Assembly (NCBI RefSeq): GCF_900109755.1
Contig: NZ_FOAR01000014.1
Coordinates: forward strand, 62,001 to 126,000
Origin: Pseudomonas agarici
GTDB taxonomy: Bacteria; Pseudomonadota; Gammaproteobacteria; Pseudomonadales; Pseudomonadaceae
Length of the DNA stretch: 64,000 bases
Direction: 5' to 3'
The translations under genes and the position numbers were made by a program. Shown here one piece after another: positions 56,126 through 64,000 of the stretch (positions are counted from its first letter, which is position 1; every line of letters starts with the position of its first letter). Below the pieces are notes generated by a model, which saw only the letters and a list, made by a program, of their open reading frames with translations, made no database searches and was not told where the DNA came from.

Positions 56126-57790
56126 TCAGGCCAGTTTCTTGTGTCGTACCCGATGCGGCTGGGCCGCCGCGTCGCCGAGACGTTTCTTACGATCCGCTTC
56201 GTATTCGCTGTAGTTACCTTCGAAGAACACTGCTTGCGAGTCGTCTTCGTAGGCCAGGATGTGCGTCGCCACACGGTCCAGGAACCACCGATCGTGGGAG
56301 ATCACGATGGCCGCACCCGGGAAGTCCAGCAGTGCCTCCTCCAGGGAACGCAGGGTTTCAACATCGAGGTCGTTGGAGGGTTCGTCGAGCAGCAGAACGT
56401 TGCCGCCTTCTTTCAGCGTCAGGGCCAGGTGCAGGCGGCCACGTTCACCACCGGACAGGTCCTTGACGAACTTCTGCTGGTCGCCGCCCTTGAAGTTGAA
56501 ACGCCCGACATAGGTGCGCGACGGAATCTCGTAGTTGCCGATGCGGATCTGGTCGGAACCGTCGGAAATCTGCTGGAACACCGTCTTGCTGCCGTCGAGG
56601 TCGTCACGGCTCTGGTCCACGCAGGCCAGTTGCACGGTCTCGCCGATCTCGATACTGCCCGAGTCCGGGGTTTCCTTGCCCATTAGCATGCGGAACAGTG
56701 TGGACTTACCGGCACCGTTACCACCGATCACGCCGACAATCGCGCCCTTGGGCATGCTGAACGACAAGTTGTCGATCAACACGCGGTCGCCATAACCTTT
56801 GCTGACGTTCTTGAATTCGATGACCTTGTCGCCCAGGCGCGGACCGGCCGGGATGCAGATCTCGTTGGTCTCGCTGCGCTTCTGGAATTCCTGCGATTGC
56901 ATCTCTTCGAAGCGTTGCAGACGGGCCTTGGATTTCGACTGGCGAGCCTTGGCGCCTTTGCGTACCCACTCCAGCTCTTCCTTCATGGCCTTTTCATGGG
57001 CCGACTGCTGCTTGGACTCCTGGGCCAGACGATCGGACTTGGCCTGCAGCCAGCCCGAATAGTTGCCTTCGTAGGGAATACCCGCGCCACGGTCGAGCTC
57101 GAGGATCCAGCCGGCGACGTTGTCGAGGAAGTAACGGTCGTGGGTGATGGCGACCACGGTGCCTGGGAAGTCGTGCAGGAAGTGCTCCAGCCAGGCCACG
57201 GAATCAGCATCCAGGTGGTTGGTCGGTTCGTCGAGCAGCAGCATGTCGGGAGCCGACAGCAGCAGGCGGCACAGCGCCACGCGGCGTTTTTCACCACCCG
57301 AAAGGTGTTCGACCCTGGCATCCCAGGCCGGCAGGCGCAGCGCATCGGCGGCGACTTCCAGTTGGCGTTCCAGGTTGTGACCGTCGCTGGCCTGCAGGAT
57401 CGCCTCAAGCTTGGCCTGTTCGGCGGCCAGCTTGTCGAAGTCGGCATCCGGATCGGCGTAGGCGGCATAGACTTCGTCCAGGCGCGCCTGGGCGTCCTTG
57501 ATCACGCTGACCGCTTCCTCGACCACTTCACGCACAGTCTTGCTCGGATCCAGCTGCGGTTCCTGCGGCAAGTAGCCGACATTCAGCTCCGGCATCGGTC
57601 GCGCTTCCCCGTCGAACTCGGTATCGACGCCGGCCATGATTTTCAACAGAGTGGATTTACCCGAACCATTCAGGCCAAGCACGCCGATCTTGGCGCCTGG
57701 GAAAAAAGACAAGGAGATATTTTTCAGGATTTCCCGCTTCGGCGGAACAACTTTGCTCAGCCGATGCATGGTGAAGACGTATTGAGCCAT
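56126..57790 (-). CDS. ettA: Energy-dependent translational throttle EttA (ABC-F)
   Basis: Ribosome E-site ATPase that gates entry into the elongation cycle according to ATP/ADP. The 554-residue ABC-F protein has two nucleotide-binding domains: Walker A GLNGSGKST near 39 with signature LSGGEKRRVALC, and GGNGAGKST near 357 with LSGGERGRLHLALTL. The EttA-specific arm (AYADPDADFDKLAAEQ region) lies in domain 1, and the linker KARQSKSKARLQRFEEM between domains. No membrane domain. The ATG at 57790 was chosen by family match. Confidence 0.96.
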   Translation of the reverse strand: MAQYVFTMHRLSKVVPPKREILKNISLSFFPGAKIGVLGLNGSGKSTLLKIMAGVDTEFDGEARPMPELNVGYLPQEPQLDPSKTVREVVEEAVSVIKDAQARLDEVYAAYADPDADFDKLAAEQAKLEAILQASDGHNLERQLEVAADALRLPAWDARVEHLSGGEKRRVALCRLLLSAPDMLLLDEPTNHLDADSVAWLEHFLHDFPGTVVAITHDRYFLDNVAGWILELDRGAGIPYEGNYSGWLQAKSDRLAQESKQQSAHEKAMKEELEWVRKGAKARQSKSKARLQRFEEMQSQEFQKRSETNEICIPAGPRLGDKVIEFKNVSKGYGDRVLIDNLSFSMPKGAIVGVIGGNGAGKSTLFRMLMGKETPDSGSIEIGETVQLACVDQSRDDLDGSKTVFQQISDGSDQIRIGNYEIPSRTYVGRFNFKGGDQQKFVKDLSGGERGRLHLALTLKEGGNVLLLDEPSNDLDVETLRSLEEALLDFPGAAIVISHDRWFLDRVATHILAYEDDSQAVFFEGNYSEYEADRKKRLGDAAAQPHRVRHKKLA

Positions 57791-58011
57791 GGAGAACCTA
57801 GCGTCAGTGACTGTTGAATAAGGGCGCGAGCCTAGCTCGGACAAGGCGGGATCGTGCGGCATGCGTCATGCCTGGCCAACGCGACGCCAATCCCAGCCTC
57901 AATGAGGAGCGCAAACCTCCCGCGTAACCAGCAAAGCTACCTGAATGCGTGAAACAGGGCAAACCGCTCGGCCGAACAGCACTGGCACTTTGCCACAAGT
58001 CAAGGCATGCT

Positions 58012-58031
58012 AGGCGCCCTTCGGGCGTCCG
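58012..58031. other. Hairpin upstream of morA
   Basis: GGCGCCCTTCGGGCGTCC-type stem-loop with a stable TTCG loop, about 50 bp before the morA start; it could affect leader RNA stability or end transcription from upstream. Confidence 0.35.
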
Positions 58032-58079
58032 GCTTATAGTGCATGTCGCGCCAATCCAGCCCAACCGCAGGATCACAGT

Positions 58080-61000
58080 TTGACCAACGCCAACCCGCCA
58101 TCGCCCGTGTGCGCACCCCCTCATGTGGTCGGTACGCCCTTACTCGGCACAATCAAAGGCATACTGGCGATACCGGTGCTGTTCCTGCTCGCCCTGCTGT
58201 TCTGGCAACTGATCGATCAATTCCAGCAAACCCGCCAGATGCAGCGCCAGTACAGCATCGACTATAGCGCTGAGCAGGCCGATCACTTCAGTATGAAGAT
58301 GAAGCTCAATGCGCAGATTGCGGCCAACCTGTTGCCGATCTTCGAGCCGCCCAAGACTCGCGAGCAGCAACAGCAACTACTGGGCAAACTGCGCCTGTCC
58401 CTGCCGGATATCCAGAGTATTGCGCGGCTCGACGCCAAGGGCAGCCTCATCGGCGACAGCGCCGTCGACAGCCAGGATACCGGCTACCTCGCCGAGCTGG
58501 TCCGGCGCGGCACCCGCTCCCAGGTCTATTACTTCAGCAATGACAACGACGGCGCGCGGGTGTACCTGCTGCTGCACCAGGCCAGCGGCGAGACCAACGG
58601 CTACTGGGCATTGCGCCTGTCGCCAAGGCTGTTCCAGGACCTCGCCCATCAGACCGAGCAAAAACTTCGACCCACCTGGATTATCGAGAACCGCCGGAAT
58701 CATCGCGTCATCAGCCGCGATAACGACATCATCCCACAGCCTTCGGTGCTACAACCGGATGACGAAGCCAACAGCGTACTCATCGTCCCGCTGTCCAACA
58801 GCGACTGGCAGTTGCGTGGCCTGCTCGACCAGCGCCAGGTACTCAAGGAACTGCTCCCTGCGTTGATCGGCAAGTGCCTGCTGGGACTAGGACTGTCAAT
58901 GCTGCCGGTGCTGGCACTGATCAATAGGCGCCGCCGCCAGCGCCTGGTACATGAAGGACAGCGGCGCTACCAGGATATGTTCGAAGGCACCGGCGTGGCA
59001 CTTTGCGTCCTCGACCTGTCAGAGTTGCCGGCGTTTCTCGAAAGCCACCGCCTGACCGACAGTGAAAGCCTCAAGCGTTGGATCGTTCAGGATCCCGAAC
59101 ACCGGCGCTTGCTGCTGGAAGCATTGCGCATCACCGAGATTAACCGGGTGGCGCTGCGCCTGCTCAGTGTCGACTCTCGCGAGACCGCCTGGAGTTGTCT
59201 GATCGACGGTCGCCCAATGCAGATCAGCGGTATCGGCTACCCACTGGTGGAAGCGCTGATCAACCGCCAGAGCCAATTGGAACTGGAGATCAAGCTCACC
59301 GACGCCCACGGCCAGGACCAGCACCTCTGGCTGGTCCTGCGTCTGCCGCAAGACCCTCGCGACTACCCGACGGTCATCCTCAGCATCACCGATATCACCA
59401 GCCGCAAGCTGATCGAACTCTCGTTGCTGGAGCGCGAGGGGTTCTGGTCGGATGTCGTGCGTACCGTGCCGGATCACCTCTACGTGCAGGACGTGATGAG
59501 CCAGCGGATGATCTTCAGCAACCACCATCTGGGCCAGACGCTCGGCTACAACAAGAGTGAACTGCAGCAGATGGGCGAGTACTTCTGGGAGATTCTGTTG
59601 CATCCCGAAGACGCCGAACACTATCACCGCCTGCGCCATCAGGAGCGCCATGGCGGGTACAGTCAACTGCTGCACTGCCAGTTGCGCTTTCGCCATCGCG
59701 ATAACAAATGGCGGCGCTTCGAGATCCGCGAGCAGGCCCTGGCCCGGGACCAGTATGATCAGGTCACGCGGATCATTGGCGTGGCCAAGGACATCACCGA
59801 CCAGATCGAGGCCAGCGAATCCCTGCGCGACAGCGAACAGCGCTACCGGATGCTCGCCGAAAGCATCAGCGATGTGATTTTCTCCACTGACAGTGAGCTG
59901 CGCCTGAACTATGTCAGCCCGTCGGTGCAGGCCGTGCTCGGTTATGAAGTCGACTGGGTCCTCCAGAACGGCTGGCACTCGACCATCGCCAACCCGCTGC
60001 AACTGACCGGTATCTACCAGTTGATGGAACGTGTCAGCAAGGCTCTGGACAAACCCGACCAACTGGCCGAGCTGCGCAGCCAAGTGCAGACTCAACTGTT
60101 TCTGTTCGATTGCCTGCGGGCCGATGGACGCAAGATCCCGGTTGAACTGCGCCAGGTGCTGATCTGGGACGAACAGGGGGCCTTCGAAGGCATTCTGGGC
60201 GTCGGTCGCGATATCAGCCAGCAGCGTAGCGCGGAAAAAGACCTGCGCATGGCCGCCACGGTTTTCGAGCACTCGACCTCGGCGATCCTGATTACCGACC
60301 CGGCCGGCTATATCGTCCAGGCCAACGAAGCCTTCAGCCGCGTCAGCGGTTATGCTGTCTCCGATGTCCTTGACCAGTTACCTAACATGCTCACGGTCGA
60401 CGACCAGCAGCAAGCCCACCTGCGCTATGTGCTCAAGCAACTGCAACAGCACAACACGTGGGAAGGTGAAGTCTGGCTCAAGCGGCGCAACGGCGAGCAT
60501 TATCCGGCCTGGGTGGGCATCACCGCCGTGGTCGATGACGAAGGCGACCTCGCCAGTTATGTGTGCTTCTTCAGTGATATCAGTGAGCGCAAGGCCAGCG
60601 AACAGCGGATCCATCGCCTCGCCTACTACGACGCCCTGACTCACTTGCCCAACCGCACACTGTTCCAGGACCGCCTGCACACCGCACTGCAACAGGCTGA
60701 ACGGCAAAAGTCCTGGGTGGTGCTGATGTTCCTCGACCTCGACCGGTTTAAGCCGATCAACGATTCCCTGGGCCACGCCGCCGGCGACCGCATGCTCAAG
60801 GAAATGGCCTCGCGTTTGCTGGCGTGCGTCACCGAAGATGACACCGTGGCCCGCATGGGCGGCGACGAGTTCACCTTGCTGCTGCAACCACGGACCACTC
60901 GCGAAATGGCCTTGAACCGGGCGATTAACGTCGCCGAGCAGATCCTCTCAAGCCTGGTGACGCCCTTTGTGCTCGAAGGACGAGAGTTCTTCGTCACCGC

Positions 61001-61931
61001 CAGTATCGGCATCGCCTTGAGCCCACAGGACGGCTTCGAGCTCAGCCAACTGATGAAAAACGCCGATACCGCGATGTACTACGCCAAGGAGCGCGGTAAG
61101 AACAACTTCCAGTTCTACCAGGCCGACATGAACGCCAGCGCCCTGGAACGCCTGGAATTGGAAAGCGACCTGCGCCACGCCCTGGAACAGAATGAATTCG
61201 TGCTTTACTACCAACCACAGTTCAGCGGCGACGGCAAGCGCCTGACTGGCGCCGAAGCGTTGCTGCGCTGGCGCCATCCACGACGCGGACTGGTGCCGCC
61301 GGGCGACTTTATCCCAGTGCTCGAAGAACTTGGGCTGGTGGTGGATGTCGGTGACTGGGTGCTGTCCGAGGCCTGCCGCCAGCTCAAAACCTGGCACCAG
61401 AACAAGGTTCGGGTACCGAAGGTGTCGGTAAATATCTCCGCGCGGCAGTTCTCCGACGGACAGTTGGGGACGCGGATCGCCACCATTCTGCGGGACACCG
61501 GTTTGTCACCGGCCTGCCTGGAGCTGGAGCTGACCGAAAGTATCCTGATGCGCGAAGTCAGCGAAGCGATGCTGATCCTCGCCGGCCTGAAAAATCTCGG
61601 CCTGAGCATTGCCGTGGACGACTTCGGCACCGGCTACTCGTCGCTCAACTACCTCAAGCAGTTCCCCATCGACGTGTTGAAGATCGACCGCACCTTCGTC
61701 GACGGCTTACCGTCGGGCGAGCAGGATGCCCAAATAGCCCGTGCGATCATCGCTATGGCCCACAGTCTGAACCTGGCGGTGATCGCCGAAGGCGTGGAAA
61801 CCCACGAGCAACTGGATTTTCTGCGCGAGCACGGTTGCGATGAAGTGCAGGGCTACCTGTTCGGCCGGCCAATGGCCGCCAATCGATTCGAGGCACAGTT
61901 CAGCAATGATGCGCTGTTCATGTTCGACTGA
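58080..61931 (+). CDS. morA: Membrane c-di-GMP cyclase/phosphodiesterase MorA
   Basis: A 1283-residue sensor of the MorA type (motility and biofilm regulator; PA4601-like, upstream of glyA). Helix one is at about 24-48, a periplasmic sensor domain follows, helix two is at 258-281, then four PAS domains (starting near 300, 455, 588, 725), a GGDEF domain with intact GGDEF at 927-931 and an EAL domain with EALLRW at 1059, DDFGTGYSSL and EVQGYLFGRP. The inhibitory I-site is degenerate: TEDD where RxxD is expected. The start is TTG at 58080 with AGGA upstream; alternatives are further inside. Confidence 0.92.
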   Translation: MTNANPPSPVCAPPHVVGTPLLGTIKGILAIPVLFLLALLFWQLIDQFQQTRQMQRQYSIDYSAEQADHFSMKMKLNAQIAANLLPIFEPPKTREQQQQLLGKLRLSLPDIQSIARLDAKGSLIGDSAVDSQDTGYLAELVRRGTRSQVYYFSNDNDGARVYLLLHQASGETNGYWALRLSPRLFQDLAHQTEQKLRPTWIIENRRNHRVISRDNDIIPQPSVLQPDDEANSVLIVPLSNSDWQLRGLLDQRQVLKELLPALIGKCLLGLGLSMLPVLALINRRRRQRLVHEGQRRYQDMFEGTGVALCVLDLSELPAFLESHRLTDSESLKRWIVQDPEHRRLLLEALRITEINRVALRLLSVDSRETAWSCLIDGRPMQISGIGYPLVEALINRQSQLELEIKLTDAHGQDQHLWLVLRLPQDPRDYPTVILSITDITSRKLIELSLLEREGFWSDVVRTVPDHLYVQDVMSQRMIFSNHHLGQTLGYNKSELQQMGEYFWEILLHPEDAEHYHRLRHQERHGGYSQLLHCQLRFRHRDNKWRRFEIREQALARDQYDQVTRIIGVAKDITDQIEASESLRDSEQRYRMLAESISDVIFSTDSELRLNYVSPSVQAVLGYEVDWVLQNGWHSTIANPLQLTGIYQLMERVSKALDKPDQLAELRSQVQTQLFLFDCLRADGRKIPVELRQVLIWDEQGAFEGILGVGRDISQQRSAEKDLRMAATVFEHSTSAILITDPAGYIVQANEAFSRVSGYAVSDVLDQLPNMLTVDDQQQAHLRYVLKQLQQHNTWEGEVWLKRRNGEHYPAWVGITAVVDDEGDLASYVCFFSDISERKASEQRIHRLAYYDALTHLPNRTLFQDRLHTALQQAERQKSWVVLMFLDLDRFKPINDSLGHAAGDRMLKEMASRLLACVTEDDTVARMGGDEFTLLLQPRTTREMALNRAINVAEQILSSLVTPFVLEGREFFVTASIGIALSPQDGFELSQLMKNADTAMYYAKERGKNNFQFYQADMNASALERLELESDLRHALEQNEFVLYYQPQFSGDGKRLTGAEALLRWRHPRRGLVPPGDFIPVLEELGLVVDVGDWVLSEACRQLKTWHQNKVRVPKVSVNISARQFSDGQLGTRIATILRDTGLSPACLELELTESILMREVSEAMLILAGLKNLGLSIAVDDFGTGYSSLNYLKQFPIDVLKIDRTFVDGLPSGEQDAQIARAIIAMAHSLNLAVIAEGVETHEQLDFLREHGCDEVQGYLFGRPMAANRFEAQFSNDALFMFD

Positions 61932-62081
61932 CCTCGTGACGAGCGGCTCGGTCAGGACGCCGCACCCGCAGCAGCCGTAAAACCGCGCCATTTTCCCCCG
62001 CGGGCCCACCCCGCGCCCTGACTTCGCTGCGAGCCAAACGTAGCGTGAACGCCGCTTATCCGCGACGTGATGCCCTTTCAT

Positions 62082-62110
62082 ATGCCAGACAAAACCCATT
62101 GGGTTAGAAT
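62082..62110 (+). promoter_or_regulatory. Sigma-70-like promoter of glyA
   Basis: ATGCCA (62082-62087), 17-bp spacer, TAGAAT (62105-62110), 35 bp before the glyA start. Confidence 0.5.
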
Positions 62111-62145
62111 GCCTTCCTTTTCTGCCCCGATCCTTGAGGACCGCC

Positions 62146-63399
62146 ATGTTCAGCCGTGATTTGACTATTGCCAAGTACGACGCCGATCTCTTTGCCGCCA
62201 TGGAGCAAGAAGCTCAGCGCCAGGAAGAGCACATCGAGCTGATCGCCTCGGAAAACTACACCAGCCCAGCAGTGATGCAAGCCCAGGGCTCCGTTCTGAC
62301 CAACAAGTACGCCGAGGGCTATCCGGGCAAGCGTTACTACGGCGGCTGCGAGTACGTCGACGTGGTCGAGCAGCTTGCAATCGACCGCGCCAAGGAACTG
62401 TTCGGTGCCGATTACGCCAACGTCCAGCCACACGCCGGCTCCCAGGCCAACGCCGCCGTCTACCTGGCCCTGCTGCAAGGCGGCGACACTATCCTGGGCA
62501 TGAGCCTGGCCCATGGCGGTCACCTGACCCACGGCGCCAGTGTTTCCTCCTCCGGCAAGCTGTACAACGCCGTGCAGTACGGCATCGACGCCAACGGCCT
62601 GATCGACTACGACGAAGTCGAGCGCCTGGCGGTCGAGCACAAGCCGAAAATGATCGTGGCCGGTTTCTCCGCCTACTCGCAGATCCTCGATTTCCCGCGC
62701 TTTCGCGCCATTGCTGACAAGGTCGGCGCCTATCTGTTCGTCGACATGGCCCACGTGGCCGGTCTGGTCGCCGCTGGCGTCTACCCGAATCCGGTGCCGT
62801 TCGCCGATGTCGTCACCACCACCACCCACAAGACCCTGCGCGGTCCACGTGGTGGCCTGATCCTGGCTCGCGCCAACGCCGAGATCGAGAAGAAACTCAA
62901 CTCCGCAGTATTCCCAGGCGCCCAGGGCGGCCCGCTGGAGCATGTCATCGCCGCCAAGGCGATCTGTTTCAAGGAAGCCCTGCAGCCTGAGTTCAAGGCC
63001 TACCAGGAGCAGGTGGTGAAGAACGCCCAGGTCATGGCCGAGGTGTTCATCGAACGCGGTTTCGACGTGGTTTCCGGGGGCACCAAGAACCACCTGTTCC
63101 TGCTGTCGCTGATCAAGCAGGACATCTCCGGTAAAGACGCCGACGCGGCGCTGGGCAAAGCCTTCATCACCGTGAACAAGAACTCGGTGCCAAACGACCC
63201 ACGCTCCCCGTTCGTCACCTCCGGGCTGCGCTTCGGCACTCCGGCGGTCACCACCCGTGGCTTCAAGGAAAGCGAGTGCCGCGAGCTGGCCGGCTGGATC
63301 TGCGACATCCTGGCCGACCTGAATAACGAAGCGGTGATCGAGGCCGTTCGCGAGAAGGTCAAGGCTATCTGCCAGAAGCTGCCGGTCTACGGCGCCTGA
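62146..63399 (+). CDS. glyA: Serine hydroxymethyltransferase GlyA
   Basis: PLP enzyme interconverting serine and glycine and supplying one-carbon units to folate. The 417-residue protein has the PLP lysine at 229 ([14 protein letters not shown]), the N-terminal [16 protein letters not shown] and the substrate region [14 protein letters not shown]. The start at 62146 ([12 protein letters not shown]) matches the family. Pseudomonas often carries two or more glyA genes; this is the copy next to morA. A terminator follows. Confidence 0.97.
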   Translation: MFSRDLTIAKYDADLFAAMEQEAQRQEEHIELIASENYTSPAVMQAQGSVLTNKYAEGYPGKRYYGGCEYVDVVEQLAIDRAKELFGADYANVQPHAGSQANAAVYLALLQGGDTILGMSLAHGGHLTHGASVSSSGKLYNAVQYGIDANGLIDYDEVERLAVEHKPKMIVAGFSAYSQILDFPRFRAIADKVGAYLFVDMAHVAGLVAAGVYPNPVPFADVVTTTTHKTLRGPRGGLILARANAEIEKKLNSAVFPGAQGGPLEHVIAAKAICFKEALQPEFKAYQEQVVKNAQVMAEVFIERGFDVVSGGTKNHLFLLSLIKQDISGKDADAALGKAFITVNKNSVPNDPRSPFVTSGLRFGTPAVTTRGFKESECRELAGWICDILADLNNEAVIEAVREKVKAICQKLPVYGA

Positions 63400-63430
63400 T
63401 AGCCGCTCACCGAAGGCGCACCTGGCCATC

Positions 63431-63463
63431 GATGCCCCGACTTGTCGGGGCATTTGCGTTTTA
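63431..63463 (+). terminator. Rho-independent terminator of glyA
   Basis: ATGCCCCGAC-TT-GTCGGGGCAT, a perfect 10-bp stem, followed by TTGCGTTTT, 32 bp after the glyA stop. Confidence 0.85.
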
Positions 63464-63625
63464 GGTATGTGCAAAAACCAATGACCGGCCAAGCTCTTTA
63501 CAACATGCCCATCGGGTTTCGCACACAAAGACGGAAGCGCCTTTCTGCCCCTGGCAGCTTTCGCTAATAGGGTTATCGACGTACACAGGACATGCTGAGC
63601 ACTCATTCACAACGAGGTTTCAACC

Positions 63626-63865
63626 ATGATCCAAGCCATTATCCGAGGCACGGCACTGGCTGTATTGTGCATTTTGCCGTGCACCGCCGTGTATGCGGAT
63701 ACCACCACGGATAACGAACACCACTGCGTGGCCCTTACGCCATCGCCCCAGGCACCGCAAGGCGTTGAGGTCATCTATGAACGAATTTCCGCGTCCAGTG
63801 CGCAGGCTGCCGAGGTGAAAATGGCGCGCAAGCACCTGCAGGCCGAAACCGTTCGCTGCTTCTAG
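63626..63865 (+). CDS. Small secreted protein of unknown function, 79 aa
   Basis: A short exported protein: signal peptide MIQAIIRGTALAVLCILPCTAVYA cleaved before DTTTDNEHHC. The mature part of about 55 residues has two cysteines (HHCVAL and the C-terminal VRCF) that could form one disulfide, and a charged helix (AAEVKMARKHLQAET). No family recognised. GAGG lies about 12 bases before the ATG at 63626. Confidence 0.65.
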   Translation: MIQAIIRGTALAVLCILPCTAVYADTTTDNEHHCVALTPSPQAPQGVEVIYERISASSAQAAEVKMARKHLQAETVRCF

Positions 63866-63935
63866 GCTCTGCAAGAAATGCCTCTACGCTCGCTCGGGCG
63901 GCGTTGACAGCCAGCTCGCCCAGATCATTACCCCG

Positions 63936-64000
63936 TCAACCGCCGGTCAGTCGCGCAAATCCTTCGCGGATCTTCTGCTCCGGCAACTCGTCGGCAATGA
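63936..64000 (-). CDS. C-terminal fragment of an unidentified gene, cut by window end
   Basis: On the reverse strand the last 65 bp encode IADELPEQKIREGFARLTGG followed by TGA. The pattern EQKIREGFARL resembles the C terminus of PLP-dependent MocR/aminotransferase-type proteins, but 20 residues are too few for a firm call. Confidence 0.35.
   Translation of the reverse strand, partial: IADELPEQKIREGFARLTGG

Noticed and set aside
57960..58000. TGGCAC..TTGCC upstream of morA as a sigma-54 promoter
   Set aside because: The spacing between the GG and GC elements is much too short for the -24/-12 consensus.

Overview
The window is chromosomal DNA of a Pseudomonas, most likely of the fluorescens/putida side of the genus. 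This rests on coding style, on protein similarity and on gene order: pilCD-coaE-yacG, ndh, a tRNA cluster, clpB-pgeF-rluD-bamD, pilSR-thiO, the minor pilin operon, ispH-fkpB-lspA-ileS-ribF-murJ-rpsT, proB-obgE-rpmA-rplU-ispB, fklB, a Lon-like protease, ettA, morA, glyA. This matches, gene after gene, the order remembered for the PA4527 to PA4602 stretch of P. aeruginosa. No rRNA, CRISPR array, prophage or intact insertion sequence was seen.

Layout. 1-5.7 kb: end of pilC, prepilin peptidase pilD, coaE, yacG, an orphan CbiM-like membrane protein, two small conserved genes (DUF1780, DUF3094) and type II NADH dehydrogenase. 5.8-14.6 kb: the one clearly accessory block, ten leftward genes joined by 4-14 bp overlaps or gaps of 3-48 bp. 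They encode a CDP-glucose route (rfbF, rfbG) to a 3-C-methylated, 4-aminated and further decorated deoxysugar. The block holds no glycosyltransferase or flippase and ends next to a duplicated tRNA-Pro gene. 14.8-15.4 kb: four tRNA genes (Asn, Pro, Lys, Pro) read leftward from one strong promoter. 15.6-21.2 kb: clpB with a sigma-32-type promoter, pgeF, rluD, and divergent bamD. 21.4-32.2 kb: type IV pilus control (pilS, pilR), thiO, then the minor pilin and tip operon fimU-pilV-pilW-pilX-pilY1-pilE, with fimT turned the other way. 32.2-45.8 kb: isoprenoid, lipoprotein-processing, translation, peptidoglycan-flippase and proline genes. 45.9-64 kb: yjdM, a small gene under a Fur-like box, two FKBP/UPF0114 genes, a large lipoprotein of unknown role, a Lon-family protease, two envelope proteins, ettA, the c-di-GMP protein MorA, glyA and a small secreted protein.

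How the parts work together. PilD cleaves the leader of the major pilin and of all six pilin-like proteins encoded here. PilSR is the two-component pair that controls pilA in related species. MorA adds c-di-GMP control of motility and attachment. RibF-IleS-LspA-FkpB-IspH is a compact housekeeping operon. The sugar operon probably supplies one unusual nucleotide sugar to a transferase encoded elsewhere, with surface glycan, flagellin or pilin as possible acceptors.

The most interesting unexplained items are the sugar operon with its pair of related methyltransferases; a ~125-bp structured repeat present three times within 5 kb, beside rpsT, proB and rplU/ispB; two copies of a CTAG-bounded IS630-style miniature element, one of which supplies the pgeF stop codon; a near-perfect Fur box; and an inverted fimT that keeps the GRxR DNA-binding motif.
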